From contig NZ_JAOASO010000096.1 in NCBI RefSeq assembly GCF_030158645.1, positions 1 through 42,615 of the forward strand: 42,615 nt of DNA, given 5' to 3'. A program made the translations under genes and the position numbers. This stretch comes from Hydrogenophaga sp. GTDB lineage: Bacteria; Pseudomonadota; Gammaproteobacteria; Burkholderiales; Burkholderiaceae_C. Shown here in pieces: positions 16,577 to 25,124 of the stretch. Each line of letters starts with the position of its first letter. Position 1 is the stretch's first letter. The notes under the pieces were generated by a model that was given only the letters and a program-made list of their open reading frames with translations, did not search any database and was not told the origin of the DNA.

Positions 16577-17377
16577 ATGAACCTGCTGCCGACGCTAGCG
16601 ACCAACCTGCCCGCAGTGGTGCTCTCGGGCCTGGCGGCACTGGCCTACGCCATCCTGGCCTGGGTCCACCCCCGCGCTTCGGCGCTTCAGAGCCGCGCGC
16701 TGCTCACCGTCGCCTGGCTGCTGCACCTCGGCGTGCTGGTGTTCGGGCTGTTCGAGCAACCGGCGCGCTTCGGCTTTGCGCCCTCGCTGTCGGTCACGGT
16801 CTGGCTGGTGCTCACGGTTTACATGATCGAGAGCCGCCTGTATCCCCAGTTGCGCGAACGCTGGACCTTCGCCCTGGTGGGCACCGTGGTGGTGCTGCTG
16901 GCCCTGGTGTTCCCGGGCACACCCTATCCCGCCCTGCGCTCCAACTGGATGCCGCTGCACTGGGCGCTGGGCATCGCGTCCTACGGCCTGATCGCCGTGG
17001 CCGTGGGCCATGCCTGGCTGATGCAGCGCGCAGAGAAAGCCATGCGACTGGGCACCTCTGCCAAAACCGCCATGCCGCTGCTCACACTGGAGCGCCTGAC
17101 GTTTCGATTCGTGGCCGCCGGCTTCGTGCTGCTCACGGCCACGTTGATGGCGGGCTGGTATTTCTCAGAGCTGCTCAACCACCGCTGGGTGTGGGACCAC
17201 AAGTCGGTCTTTTCGGTGCTGTCGTGGATCACCATGGGCGTGCTGCTCTGGGGGCGCTGGCGCCTGGGCTGGCGCGGCCGCTTTGCCGCTCGCACCCTCT
17301 ACCTGGGCGCGGGCTTGTTGCTGCTGGGATACGCCGGTTCCCGCTTTGTGCTCGAAGTGCTGTTGCACCGCGGCTGA
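16577..17377 (+). CDS. ypjD: YpjD/CcsA-like cytochrome c assembly family membrane protein
   Basis: The 266-residue protein has about eight membrane helices and a CcsA-type C-terminal half. ATG 16577 is chosen because the N-terminal helix (LPAVVLSGLAALAYAILAWV) starts directly after it. MPLHWALGIASYGLIAVAVGHAWLM and WDHKSVFSVLSWITMGVLLWGRW contain the conserved His residues and Trp-rich segment of the family. E. coli YpjD (CorE) also sits next to ffh; its role is uncertain and has been linked to divalent cation handling. Haem handling is possible but unproven here. The gene is followed by a PP0621-type gene after 12 bp. Confidence 0.85.
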   Translation: MNLLPTLATNLPAVVLSGLAALAYAILAWVHPRASALQSRALLTVAWLLHLGVLVFGLFEQPARFGFAPSLSVTVWLVLTVYMIESRLYPQLRERWTFALVGTVVVLLALVFPGTPYPALRSNWMPLHWALGIASYGLIAVAVGHAWLMQRAEKAMRLGTSAKTAMPLLTLERLTFRFVAAGFVLLTATLMAGWYFSELLNHRWVWDHKSVFSVLSWITMGVLLWGRWRLGWRGRFAARTLYLGAGLLLLGYAGSRFVLEVLLHRG

Positions 17378-17389
17378 CCCACTCTCCAC

Positions 17390-17638
17390 ATGAAATACCT
17401 GCTCGTCCTGGCCGTGGTGATGGTGGCGTTTTATGTGTGGCGCAACAACCGCGTCACCGACCGCTCGGAGAAGTCGCGCCAGCACCCCCCCTCCCCGGGA
17501 GCTTCGCGCCTGCCGGTGGTGATGGTGGCTTGCCAGCAGTGCGGCACCCACCTGCCGCAGGGCGACACGGTTCAGGGGGTGCTGGGGCCCTACTGCAGCG
17601 CTGAACACCGACGAATCAAGGAAGGTGGCCCGGCATGA
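17390..17638 (+). CDS. PP0621 family small membrane-anchored zinc-ribbon-like protein
   Basis: The 82-residue product has one N-terminal helix (LLVLAVVMVAFYVW), a short polar linker, and a C-terminal module MVACQQCGTHLPQGDTVQGVLGPYCSAEHRR. The CxxC plus C-x3-H residues could bind one zinc. This arrangement matches the PP0621 family of unknown function, common in beta- and gammaproteobacteria beside pilS or ypjD. The N-terminus probably inserts in the inner membrane with the ribbon in the cytoplasm. Confidence 0.8.
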   Translation: MKYLLVLAVVMVAFYVWRNNRVTDRSEKSRQHPPSPGASRLPVVMVACQQCGTHLPQGDTVQGVLGPYCSAEHRRIKEGGPA

Positions 17639-17686
17639 CGCCCCTGCGCACACCCCGGGCCAGCGCGCCCCGCGACGGGAACTGAC

Positions 17687-19477
17687 ATGGCCCGCGAAGA
17701 CAGCTCGCAGTTCGCCCCCTCCTGGTTCGTGGCCTTTGAGTCCGGCAACAACCAGGGACGCGAACAGCGCCTGCGCGCCTTTGTGCGCCTGTGGGTGGCG
17801 TTCATGCGGGCGCGGGTGTTCATTGCCCTCGTGCTGCTGGCCCTGCAGATCTTCATGGTCGTCACGGGCTCTGGTGGTCCGGACTGGCTGCTGCTGCTCG
17901 CAGCGGTCCACCTCACCGCCACGCTGGTTGTGTTGTACGCCTGGCGGCCCGCGGAGCAAAGCGCGCCGATCCAGGCGCAATGGCTGCTGACCATCGGCGT
18001 GGACGTGGTGGTGTTCGCGCTGCTGCAGTTCTTCCAGATCGGCTCCATCAACTACACGCCGCTGTTTGCCCTGCCGGTGTTGCTGGCGTCCATCCTGGGC
18101 CCACTCGTGCTGGCACTGGGCACCGCAGCGATCGTGACGCTGTTCCTGCTCACCGAGGCGTTCCTGAGTGCGCCGCTGTTCAGCGACCTCGGCACCGCGC
18201 GGTATTTGCAGGCGGGCCTGGCCAGCACCGGCTTCTTTCTGGTGGCGGTGCTGGCCAACCAGCTGGCGATCCGCCTGGCGCGCGAGGAAGCCCTGGCCTC
18301 CAGCAGCCAGGCCGCCGCGCGCACGCAGGCACAGGTCAATGAACTGGTGATCGAGAGCCTGAGTGTGGGCGTGCTGGTGGTCGACCCGGACGGCGTGGTG
18401 CGCAATGCCAACCCGGCTGCGCAAATCATGCTCAGGGGCGAGGTCTACCCGCAAGCCTCCAAGCTCTTGCTCTCGGCACGCCCCAGCTGGTGCCACCTGT
18501 CCGACCTGGTGAGCGAGACCTTCGTGCTGGGGCAAGCGCTGGAAACAGAAACCACCATCGACAACGAAGACCGGCCCAGCCAACGGCTGCATGCGCGCAC
18601 CCGGCTCACGTCGCAGGGCGGCCGCAGCACGGGTTTGTGTGTGCTGTTCCTCGAAGACCTGCGCGAAGTGGAAGCCCGCGTGCGCACCGAGAAGCTCGCT
18701 TCCATGGGCCGCATGTCGGCCGCCGTGGCGCACGAAATCCGCAACCCGCTCTCGGCCATCACCCAGGCCAGCGCCTTGCTGGATGAAGAGGTGAAAGACC
18801 CGGCTCAAAAGCGGCTCACCCGCATGATCGAGCAAAACGCGCAGCGGCTTTCGCGCATCGTGGACGACATCCTGAACGTGGCGCGCGTCCAGCCGGTGCG
18901 CGGCGACGGCTCCATGCCCAGCCTCGCGCTGGACCCCATGGTGCGCCAGATCACCATGGACTGGCTGCGCCAGAACCCGGCCAAGGGCGTGCTGGGCGTT
19001 CACCTGCATGCACCCGAGGCGCACGTGGAGTTCGATCCCGAGCACCTGCGCCGCCTGCTGGTCAACTTGCTGGACAACGCGCTGCGCCACGCATCCGGCA
19101 AGCCCTCGTCCATCCGTGTGGTCACGCAGCCCAATGGCCATGACCACAGCCGGCTTTCGGTCTGGAGCGACGGGCAGCCGCTGGAAGACAGCGTGATGCG
19201 CCACCTGTTCGAACCTTTCTTCTCGTCGGAGAGCCGCTCCAGCGGGCTGGGCTTGTACATCTGCCGCGAACTCTGCGAGCGTTACGGCGCGCAGATCGCC
19301 TACCAGCGCGTGCGGCTGGACCAGCTGGAAGGCAACGAATTCTTCGTCACCATGCCCAACGGCCACGCAGGACAACAGCCCACGCAACAAAGCCTGGCTT
19401 ACCCGTCCAGCGACTCACGACCCTACAGCACCCGCTTCAGCCCCACCCTGGGCGACCCCCCGCTGGCAACGGGCTGA
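17687..19477 (+). CDS. pilS: Type IV pilus sensor histidine kinase PilS
   Basis: The 596-residue kinase has an N-terminal set of about six membrane helices (residues 35-210), as in PilS. A PAS-like linker follows (VNELVIESLSVGVLVVDPDGVVRNANPAAQIML). The H-box SAAVAHEIRNPLSAITQAS contains His349, and the N-box is RRLLVNLLDNALRHASG. The G-box GLGLYICRELCERYGAQI lacks the usual DxGxG, with WSDGQPLED in its place. Together with pilR 18 bp downstream it forms the PilSR system. In Pseudomonas PilS monitors pilin levels in the inner membrane and controls pilA through PilR and sigma-54. pilA is not in the window. Confidence 0.93.
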   Translation: MAREDSSQFAPSWFVAFESGNNQGREQRLRAFVRLWVAFMRARVFIALVLLALQIFMVVTGSGGPDWLLLLAAVHLTATLVVLYAWRPAEQSAPIQAQWLLTIGVDVVVFALLQFFQIGSINYTPLFALPVLLASILGPLVLALGTAAIVTLFLLTEAFLSAPLFSDLGTARYLQAGLASTGFFLVAVLANQLAIRLAREEALASSSQAAARTQAQVNELVIESLSVGVLVVDPDGVVRNANPAAQIMLRGEVYPQASKLLLSARPSWCHLSDLVSETFVLGQALETETTIDNEDRPSQRLHARTRLTSQGGRSTGLCVLFLEDLREVEARVRTEKLASMGRMSAAVAHEIRNPLSAITQASALLDEEVKDPAQKRLTRMIEQNAQRLSRIVDDILNVARVQPVRGDGSMPSLALDPMVRQITMDWLRQNPAKGVLGVHLHAPEAHVEFDPEHLRRLLVNLLDNALRHASGKPSSIRVVTQPNGHDHSRLSVWSDGQPLEDSVMRHLFEPFFSSESRSSGLGLYICRELCERYGAQIAYQRVRLDQLEGNEFFVTMPNGHAGQQPTQQSLAYPSSDSRPYSTRFSPTLGDPPLATG

Positions 19478-19495
19478 CCCGGCCACAGCGCACCC

Positions 19496-21007
19496 ATGGC
19501 CATCAGCTCCAACACCCCCTCCCTCTCGGCCTCCGTGCTCGTCGTTGATGACGAGCCCGACCTGCGCACGCTCTACGAGCTCACCCTGCTGCGCGAAGGT
19601 CATGCGGTGGTGGCCGCCGCCGACCTGGCGCAGGCGCGCGAGTGGTTGGCCCAGCAACGGTTTGACGTGCTGATCTCCGACATGCGCCTGCCCGATGGCC
19701 TGGGCCTGGAGTTGCTGCGCGAACTCACACAAGCCCAACGCACCGAGAAGTGCATCGTCATCACCGCCTTTGGCTCGGCCGACAATGCGGTGGAATCGCT
19801 CAAGGCCGGCGCATTCGACTACCTCACCAAACCGGTGGACCTCAAACAACTGCGCAATGCGGTGACACAAGCGGTGCAGAGTCAGCGCCACCCGCTCGCG
19901 GGACACCAGAGCCCGGCGGGCAACGGCGCAGCCACCAGCGCGGAACCCATGCGCAGCGCGCCACCGCCGCCCTCGGGCCTGAAGTCGCTCGGGCGCATCG
20001 TCGGCCGCGCGGCCAGCATCGTGCAGATCAAGGGTCGCATCGAGAAGGTGGCCACCAGCATGGCGCCGGTGCTGATCCTGGGCGAGTCGGGCACCGGCAA
20101 AGAGCTCGTGGCGCGCGCGGTGCACGACTGCAGCCACCGCGGCCATGGTCCTTTCGTGGCCGTGAACTGCGGCGCCATCCCGGAGAACCTCATCGAGGCC
20201 GAGTTTTTCGGCGCGCGCAAGGGCGCCTACACCGGCGCCACGCACGATCGCGAGGGTTACTTCCAGGCCGCCAAGGGCGGCACGCTGTTCCTCGATGAAA
20301 TCGGCGATCTGCCGCTGGCCATGCAGGCCAAGCTGCTGCGCGTGATCCAGGAGCGGCGCGTGCGGGCCCTCGGCGGTGTGCAGGAAGAAGCGGTGGACGT
20401 TCGCCTGGTCAGCGCCACCCACCGCGACCTGGTCGCGCTGGTGCAGGCGGGGCAGTTCCGCCAGGATCTCTTCTACCGGCTCAACGTGATCGAGCTGCGC
20501 ACACCCTCGTTGCGCGAACGGCGTGACGACCTGCCCGAGCTGGCGCATGCCCTGCTGCAGCGCATCTGCAAAGAATCGGGTCAGCCCACCCCCGAGCTCT
20601 CGAACCGGGCACTGGACTGGATCAAGGCACGCGACCTGCCCGGCAACGTGCGCGAGCTGGAAAACCTGCTGCAACGCGCGCTGGCCCTGAGCAGCGGTGA
20701 ACGGCTGGAACCCGAAGACTTCGGCGACACCGACGACACGGACGAAATCCCCACACAACCCGACCAGTTGCCCGACTCGGTGCTCTCAGCCTCCACTTCG
20801 ACGGCACGAGAGCACGAGGAGATTCCGAGCGACCTCCAGTCCTACCTCGACGAACAGGAGAAGCAAGTCCTGCTCAAGGCCCTGCGCGAATGCGACTTCA
20901 ACCGCACTGCTGCGGCCGCGCGGCTGGGCCTGAACCTGCGGCAGATGCGATACCGCATCCAGCGCCTGGGCATTGCCATGCCCTCCAACGATGACGATGC
21001 CGCCTGA
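19496..21007 (+). CDS. pilR: Sigma-54-dependent response regulator PilR
   Basis: The 503-residue NtrC-family activator has a receiver with Asp62 ([11 protein letters not shown]) and [10 protein letters not shown]. The AAA+ domain has [15 protein letters not shown], sigma-54 loop GAYTGA and [13 protein letters not shown]. The C-terminal helix-turn-helix reads [28 protein letters not shown]. The Met-Arg-Tyr recognition helix is typical of PilR. A low-complexity linker (residues about 140-160) separates receiver and AAA+. It should activate the pilA promoter elsewhere. The end overlaps the ampD start region by 11 bases. Confidence 0.94.
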   Translation: MAISSNTPSLSASVLVVDDEPDLRTLYELTLLREGHAVVAAADLAQAREWLAQQRFDVLISDMRLPDGLGLELLRELTQAQRTEKCIVITAFGSADNAVESLKAGAFDYLTKPVDLKQLRNAVTQAVQSQRHPLAGHQSPAGNGAATSAEPMRSAPPPPSGLKSLGRIVGRAASIVQIKGRIEKVATSMAPVLILGESGTGKELVARAVHDCSHRGHGPFVAVNCGAIPENLIEAEFFGARKGAYTGATHDREGYFQAAKGGTLFLDEIGDLPLAMQAKLLRVIQERRVRALGGVQEEAVDVRLVSATHRDLVALVQAGQFRQDLFYRLNVIELRTPSLRERRDDLPELAHALLQRICKESGQPTPELSNRALDWIKARDLPGNVRELENLLQRALALSSGERLEPEDFGDTDDTDEIPTQPDQLPDSVLSASTSTAREHEEIPSDLQSYLDEQEKQVLLKALRECDFNRTAAAARLGLNLRQMRYRIQRLGIAMPSNDDDAA

Positions 21008-21605
21008 ATCGCCTGCAAGCTCCTGGGCTGGCGGATGGCTGGCCACGGCGCGCCACTGCCCATCACCCAATCACGGACCCAGGCCCGGGGGTGCACAGAT
21101 CGACCTGATCGTGCTGCACTCCATCAGCCTGCCGCCCGGCGTGTACGGCGGCCCCGAGGTCGAGCAGCTGTTCACCAACACGCTGGACTGGGACGCCCAC
21201 CCCTACTTCGGACAGATCCGCGGCATGGAAGTCTCGGCCCACTTTTTCATCCGCCGCGACGGTGAGCTGGTGCAGTTCGTCGACGCCGATGCGCGCGCTT
21301 GGCACGCGGGCGCGTCCTGCTGGCGCGGCCGGGAGAACTGCAACGACGACTCCATCGGCATCGAACTCGAAGGCCTGGAGGGCGAGCCGTTCGAGGCGCC
21401 GCAGTACAGCACCCTCGCTCGGTTGTGCCGCCAACTGCGGGCGCGCTACCCGGTGGCCCACATCGCGGGTCACGAGCACATCGCTCCCGGTCGCAAACAG
21501 GACCCGGGGTCGGGGTTTGACTGGGCGCGTTTGCAACACGAACTGGGCTGGTCGGGGGCGTGTTTCCCCGAGGCGATGACCGGCACGAACCCGCCCGGCG
21601 TCTGA
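20997..21605 (+). CDS. ampD: 1,6-anhydro-N-acetylmuramyl-L-alanine amidase AmpD
   Basis: The 202-residue zinc amidase contains IDLIVLHSISLPPGVYGGPEV (first zinc His), SAHFFIRRDGELVQFV, RAWHAGASCWRGRENCNDDSIGIELEG and IAGHEHIAPGRKQDPG with the remaining His and Asp ligands. AmpD cleaves the stem peptide from anhydro-muropeptides in the cytoplasm for cell-wall recycling and keeps AmpR-controlled beta-lactamase low. Start choice is uncertain: ATG 20997 and 20991 both lie inside the end of pilR, and homologues begin close to the GGWL segment about 13 residues later. No good Shine-Dalgarno is seen, so coupling to pilR is likely. Confidence 0.93.
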   Translation: MPPESPASSWAGGWLATARHCPSPNHGPRPGGAQIDLIVLHSISLPPGVYGGPEVEQLFTNTLDWDAHPYFGQIRGMEVSAHFFIRRDGELVQFVDADARAWHAGASCWRGRENCNDDSIGIELEGLEGEPFEAPQYSTLARLCRQLRARYPVAHIAGHEHIAPGRKQDPGSGFDWARLQHELGWSGACFPEAMTGTNPPGV

Positions 21606-21828
21606 GGCCACACACCGGGCGCGCGCCTGCGTCGACGGGCGACAAGCGGGCAGCGGCATGCGCGGGCAAATCGCGCCACAAAGCCCGCCGTTGCTGAGCG
21701 CAGATCGGGGCGCCCAAGGATTTCGGGCATTCCGGCGCGACGCCGGTACGACGCGGCGCATGGGCTGATCGAGCGCCGGCCGGGATCACCAAAACAGGGC
21801 TTTCAGCACCGGGGAGATTTTTTCTCAA
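21606..21828. other. Intergenic stretch after ampD with no recognised feature
   Basis: About 220 bp between the ampD stop and the nrdA control region. It is GC-rich. I see no terminator, conserved coding frame or repeat in it. Confidence 0.4.
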
Positions 21829-21844
21829 ACACTACCGGTAGTGG
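21829..21844. promoter_or_regulatory. NrdR box 1 (distal, atypical core)
   Basis: ACACTACCGGTAGTGG has the ACACTA...TAGTG flanks of an NrdR box but a CCGG core in place of the AT-rich centre. It lies exactly 32 bp upstream of box 2, about three helical turns, the spacing known for paired NrdR boxes. Confidence 0.65.
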
Positions 21845-21845
21845 C

Positions 21846-21874
21846 TTGAAGACCACCCACACACCAGATATAGT
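21846..21874 (+). promoter_or_regulatory. Sigma-70 promoter of nrdA
   Basis: TTGAAG (21846-21851), a 17-bp spacer and TATAGT (21869-21874) form a good promoter. The -10 lies inside NrdR box 2 and box 1 abuts the -35, so NrdR binding would block RNA polymerase. The predicted start is near 21881. Confidence 0.7.
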
Positions 21875-21876
21875 GT
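21861..21876. promoter_or_regulatory. NrdR box 2 (proximal)
   Basis: ACACCAGATATAGTGT matches the NrdR consensus (acaCwAtATaTwGtgt) closely and is embedded in longer CACAC/GTGTG arms. NrdR represses ribonucleotide reductase genes when dATP is abundant; its gene is not in the window. Confidence 0.75.
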
Positions 21877-21880
21877 GTGC

Positions 21881-22049
21881 TCTGCGTTTCCAGATTCGAC
21901 ACTGTCCACGTTGTTCCGGCCCGTTTTCACCCCGCTGAGAACTTTTTGGCACCCCGAACAACGCCGCGAACCCGAACTGAAACCGAACGTCTTGCTCCCC
22001 GTCACCGCGCCTTGCGAGCAGGCCCATCACAACAAACGAAAGAGGAACC
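21881..22049 (+). other. Predicted 169-nt 5' leader of nrdA
   Basis: From the predicted start to the nrdA ATG. It ends in AAAGAGGAACC, a good Shine-Dalgarno. I find no clear hairpin or convincing small ORF in it. Confidence 0.4.
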
Positions 22050-24983
22050 ATGCTGACCGCTTCCCCCACCCACGCCACACCTTCAGCCTCCCCGAAGCAA
22101 CCCATGGGTTCATCCACCACGGCGCCCGCAAGCACGAACAGCTCGGTGTTCGCCCAGTACCAGATCATCCGCCGCAACGGCGCGGTGGTTTCTTTTGAAC
22201 CCAGCAAGATCGCTGTGGCCATGATGAAAGCTTTCCTGGCCGTGCACGGCACCCAGGGCGCGGCCTCGGCCAGCGTGCGCGAGACGGTGGACGAACTCAC
22301 CGGCGCGGTGGTCAAGGCGCTGATGCGTTCGCGCCCGGGCGGCGGCACCTTCCACATCGAAGACGTGCAGGACCAGGTCGAGCTTGGCCTCATGCGCAGC
22401 AGCCACCACGAAGTCGCCCGCGCCTACGTGCTCTACCGTGAACGCCGCACGCAAGAGCGTGCCCACCAGGCCGAAGTGGCCAAGCCGGTGGAAGCCACGC
22501 TGCACGTGATCGACGGCGGCCAGCGCGTGCCGTTGAATCTCGAACGACTGCAAGCGCTCATCGCCGACGCCTGCAGCGGCCTGGGCAAGGACATCCACGC
22601 CGACCCCATCGTGGCAGAGACCAAGCGCAACCTGTACGACGGCGTGCCGATCGAAGAGGTCTACAAAGCCTCCATCCTGGCCGCGCGCACGCTGATCGAA
22701 AAAGACCCCGACTACACCTACGCCACCGCGCGCCTGCTGCTGCACACCATCGTCAAGGAAGTCATGGGCGAAGAAGTGCCCTCCACCGAGATGGGCGCGC
22801 GCTACGCCGACTATTTCCCGCAATTCATCAAGAAGGGTGTGGAAAACGACCTGCTCGACGAACGCCTGATGCAGTTCGACCTGGCCCGCCTGGGTGCCGC
22901 GCTCAAGCCCGAGCGCGACCTGCAGTTCGACTACCTCGGCCTGCAGACGCTGTACGACCGCTACTTCCTGCACGTGCGCAAGACCCGCATCGAGCTGCCC
23001 CAGTCCTTCTTCATGCGCGTGGCCATGGGCCTGTCGCTCAACGAGATCGACCGCGAAGCGCGCGCCATCGAGTTCTACGAGGTGCTCTCCTCGTTCGACT
23101 TCATGTCGTCCACCCCCACGCTGTTCAACAGCGGCACGCTGCGCTCGCAGCTCTCCAGCTGCTACCTGACCACCGTGCCCGACGACCTCGACGGCATCTA
23201 CGAGTCGATCAAGGAAAACGCACTGCTCTCCAAGTTCGCCGGCGGCCTGGGCAACGACTGGACCCGCGTGCGCGCCCTGGGCAGCCACATCAAGGGCACC
23301 AACGGCGAATCGCAAGGCGTGGTGCCGTTCCTGAAAGTGGTGAACGACACCGCCGTGGCGGTGAACCAGGGCGGCAAGCGCAAGGGCGCGGTCTGCACCT
23401 ACCTGGAAACCTGGCACCTGGACATTGAAGAATTCCTGGAGCTGCGCAAGAACACCGGCGATGACCGCCGCCGCACCCACGACATGAACACGGCGAACTG
23501 GATTCCCGACCTGTTCATGAAGCGCGTGATGGAAAAAGGCGAGTGGAGCCTGTTCTCGCCCAACAGCGTGCCCGACCTGCACGACCTGTTCGGTGCCGAC
23601 TTTGAAAAGGCCTACGTGGCCTACGAAGAGAAAGCCGCGCGCGGCGAGATCAAGCCCTACCGCAAGGTGCCCGCCACCGACATGTGGCGCAAGATGCTCT
23701 CGATGCTGTTCGAGACCGGCCACCCCTGGATCACGTTCAAGGACGCCTGCAACGTTCGCAGCCCGCAGCAGCACGCCGGCGTGGTGCACAGCTCCAACCT
23801 CTGCACCGAGATCACGCTCAACACCAGCGACACCGAAACCGCCGTGTGCAACCTGGGCTCGGTCAACCTGCTCAACCACATCAAGCACACCGACGACGGC
23901 GCCAAGGTGCTCGACCACGACAAGCTGCAGGTCACGATCAAGACCGCGATGCGCATGCTCGACAACGTGATCGACATCAACTACTACGCGGTCAAGAAGG
24001 CACGCGACTCCAACATGCGCCACCGCCCGGTGGGCCTGGGTGTGATGGGCTTCCAGGACGCGTTGTACGAACTGCGCATCCCTTACGCATCAACCGACGC
24101 CGTGGAATTCGCCGACCGCTCCATGGAAGCGGTCTGCTACTACGCTTACTGGGCGTCCACCGAACTCGCCCGAGAGCGCGGCCGTTACGCCAGCTACAAG
24201 GGCTCGCTGTGGGACCAGGGCGTCCTGCCCCCCGACACGCTCGACCTGCTGTCGCGCGAGCGTGGTGGTTACGTGGATGTGGACCGCTCGGTCAGCATGG
24301 ACTGGGACGCGCTGCGCCAGAAGATTGCCACCGACGGCATGCGCAACTCCAACTGCGTGGCCATCGCCCCCACCGCGACCATCTCCAACATCATCGGCGT
24401 GGACGCCTCCATCGAGCCCTGCTTCGGCAACCTCTCGGTGAAGTCCAACCTGTCGGGCGAGTTCACCGTCATCAACGGCTACCTGGTCAAAGACCTCAAG
24501 CGCCTGGGCTTGTGGGACGACGTGATGGTCATGGACCTCAAACACTTCGACGGTTCGCTGCGTCCGATCGACCGCGTGCCGCAAGAAGTGAAGGCGCTGT
24601 ACGCCACCGCGTTTGAAGTCGAACCGCTGTGGCTGGTGGAAGCCGCTGCGCGCCGCCAGAAGTGGATCGACCAGGCACAAAGCCTGAACATCTACATGGC
24701 CGGCGCCTCGGGCAAGAAGCTCGACGACACCTACAAGCTCGCGTGGCTGCGTGGTCTCAAGACCACCTACTACCTGCGCACGACCTCGGCCACACAAGCC
24801 GAGAAATCCACTGGTCGCACGGGACAACTCAACGCTGTGTCGCTGGATGCAACCACCGCCGGCATGGCCGCCACCACCGCTGCAAACGCGGCGGTCACAA
24901 CGAACGCAGCGACGTCTGAAGTGCCCGCCACCGACATCAAGTTCTGCGCGATCGACGATCCCGGTTGCGAAGCTTGTCAGTGA
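22050..24983 (+). CDS. nrdA: Class Ia ribonucleoside-diphosphate reductase, alpha subunit NrdA
   Basis: The 977-residue large subunit has an N-terminal Ser/Thr/Ala tail (1-35), a first ATP-cone from YQIIRRNGAVVSFEPSKI (about 37-133) and a second, more divergent ATP-cone (about 151-240), then the reductase barrel. Active-site residues are Cys371 (SSCYL) and Cys600 (TAVCNLGS) as redox pair, and Asn583, Cys585 and Glu587 in SNLCTEITL. The C-terminal CEACQ (Cys973, Cys976) is the thioredoxin-regenerated pair. It reduces ribonucleoside diphosphates with NrdB. Two cones resemble the Pseudomonas-type enzyme, in which the first cone is regulatory. Paired NrdR boxes precede it. Confidence 0.97.
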   Translation: MLTASPTHATPSASPKQPMGSSTTAPASTNSSVFAQYQIIRRNGAVVSFEPSKIAVAMMKAFLAVHGTQGAASASVRETVDELTGAVVKALMRSRPGGGTFHIEDVQDQVELGLMRSSHHEVARAYVLYRERRTQERAHQAEVAKPVEATLHVIDGGQRVPLNLERLQALIADACSGLGKDIHADPIVAETKRNLYDGVPIEEVYKASILAARTLIEKDPDYTYATARLLLHTIVKEVMGEEVPSTEMGARYADYFPQFIKKGVENDLLDERLMQFDLARLGAALKPERDLQFDYLGLQTLYDRYFLHVRKTRIELPQSFFMRVAMGLSLNEIDREARAIEFYEVLSSFDFMSSTPTLFNSGTLRSQLSSCYLTTVPDDLDGIYESIKENALLSKFAGGLGNDWTRVRALGSHIKGTNGESQGVVPFLKVVNDTAVAVNQGGKRKGAVCTYLETWHLDIEEFLELRKNTGDDRRRTHDMNTANWIPDLFMKRVMEKGEWSLFSPNSVPDLHDLFGADFEKAYVAYEEKAARGEIKPYRKVPATDMWRKMLSMLFETGHPWITFKDACNVRSPQQHAGVVHSSNLCTEITLNTSDTETAVCNLGSVNLLNHIKHTDDGAKVLDHDKLQVTIKTAMRMLDNVIDINYYAVKKARDSNMRHRPVGLGVMGFQDALYELRIPYASTDAVEFADRSMEAVCYYAYWASTELARERGRYASYKGSLWDQGVLPPDTLDLLSRERGGYVDVDRSVSMDWDALRQKIATDGMRNSNCVAIAPTATISNIIGVDASIEPCFGNLSVKSNLSGEFTVINGYLVKDLKRLGLWDDVMVMDLKHFDGSLRPIDRVPQEVKALYATAFEVEPLWLVEAAARRQKWIDQAQSLNIYMAGASGKKLDDTYKLAWLRGLKTTYYLRTTSATQAEKSTGRTGQLNAVSLDATTAGMAATTAANAAVTTNAATSEVPATDIKFCAIDDPGCEACQ

Positions 24984-24991
24984 ATGACACC

Positions 24992-25060
24992 GCGCTGTGT
25001 TGTGTGAGTTGAGTCGCGTCGAACTTCAATCGATGCGACACAGCAACACAAACACAGCGC
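24992..25060. other. Long imperfect inverted repeat between nrdA and nrdB
   Basis: Two 31-base arms (24992-25022 and 25030-25060) are separated by 7 bases. The outer 10 bp pair perfectly (GCGCTGTGTT/AACACAGCGC region) and the inner TCGCGTCGA/TCGATGCGA pairs with one wobble; the middle needs a bulge. There is no T-run, so it is not a simple terminator. It lies in the transcribed spacer and could slow or process the nrdA-nrdB message. Confidence 0.65.
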
Positions 25061-25075
25061 AGCACGCACGATCAC

Positions 25076-25104
25076 TTTGCAATTCATGCAGACACTTTGA
25101 TAAT
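25076..25104 (+). promoter_or_regulatory. Candidate separate promoter for nrdB
   Basis: TTTGCA (25076-25081), a 17-bp spacer and GATAAT (25099-25104). The start would be near 25111, leaving about 14 bases before the ATG. The -10 is strong, the -35 moderate. No NrdR box is seen here. Confidence 0.5.
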
Positions 25105-25124
25105 CCGAGGAATTGGAAACACCT

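Noticed and set aside
21875..22198. Possible 107-codon frame starting in NrdR box 2 and overlapping nrdA
   Set aside because: It starts at GTG inside the operator, has no Shine-Dalgarno, and runs out of frame through nrdA.
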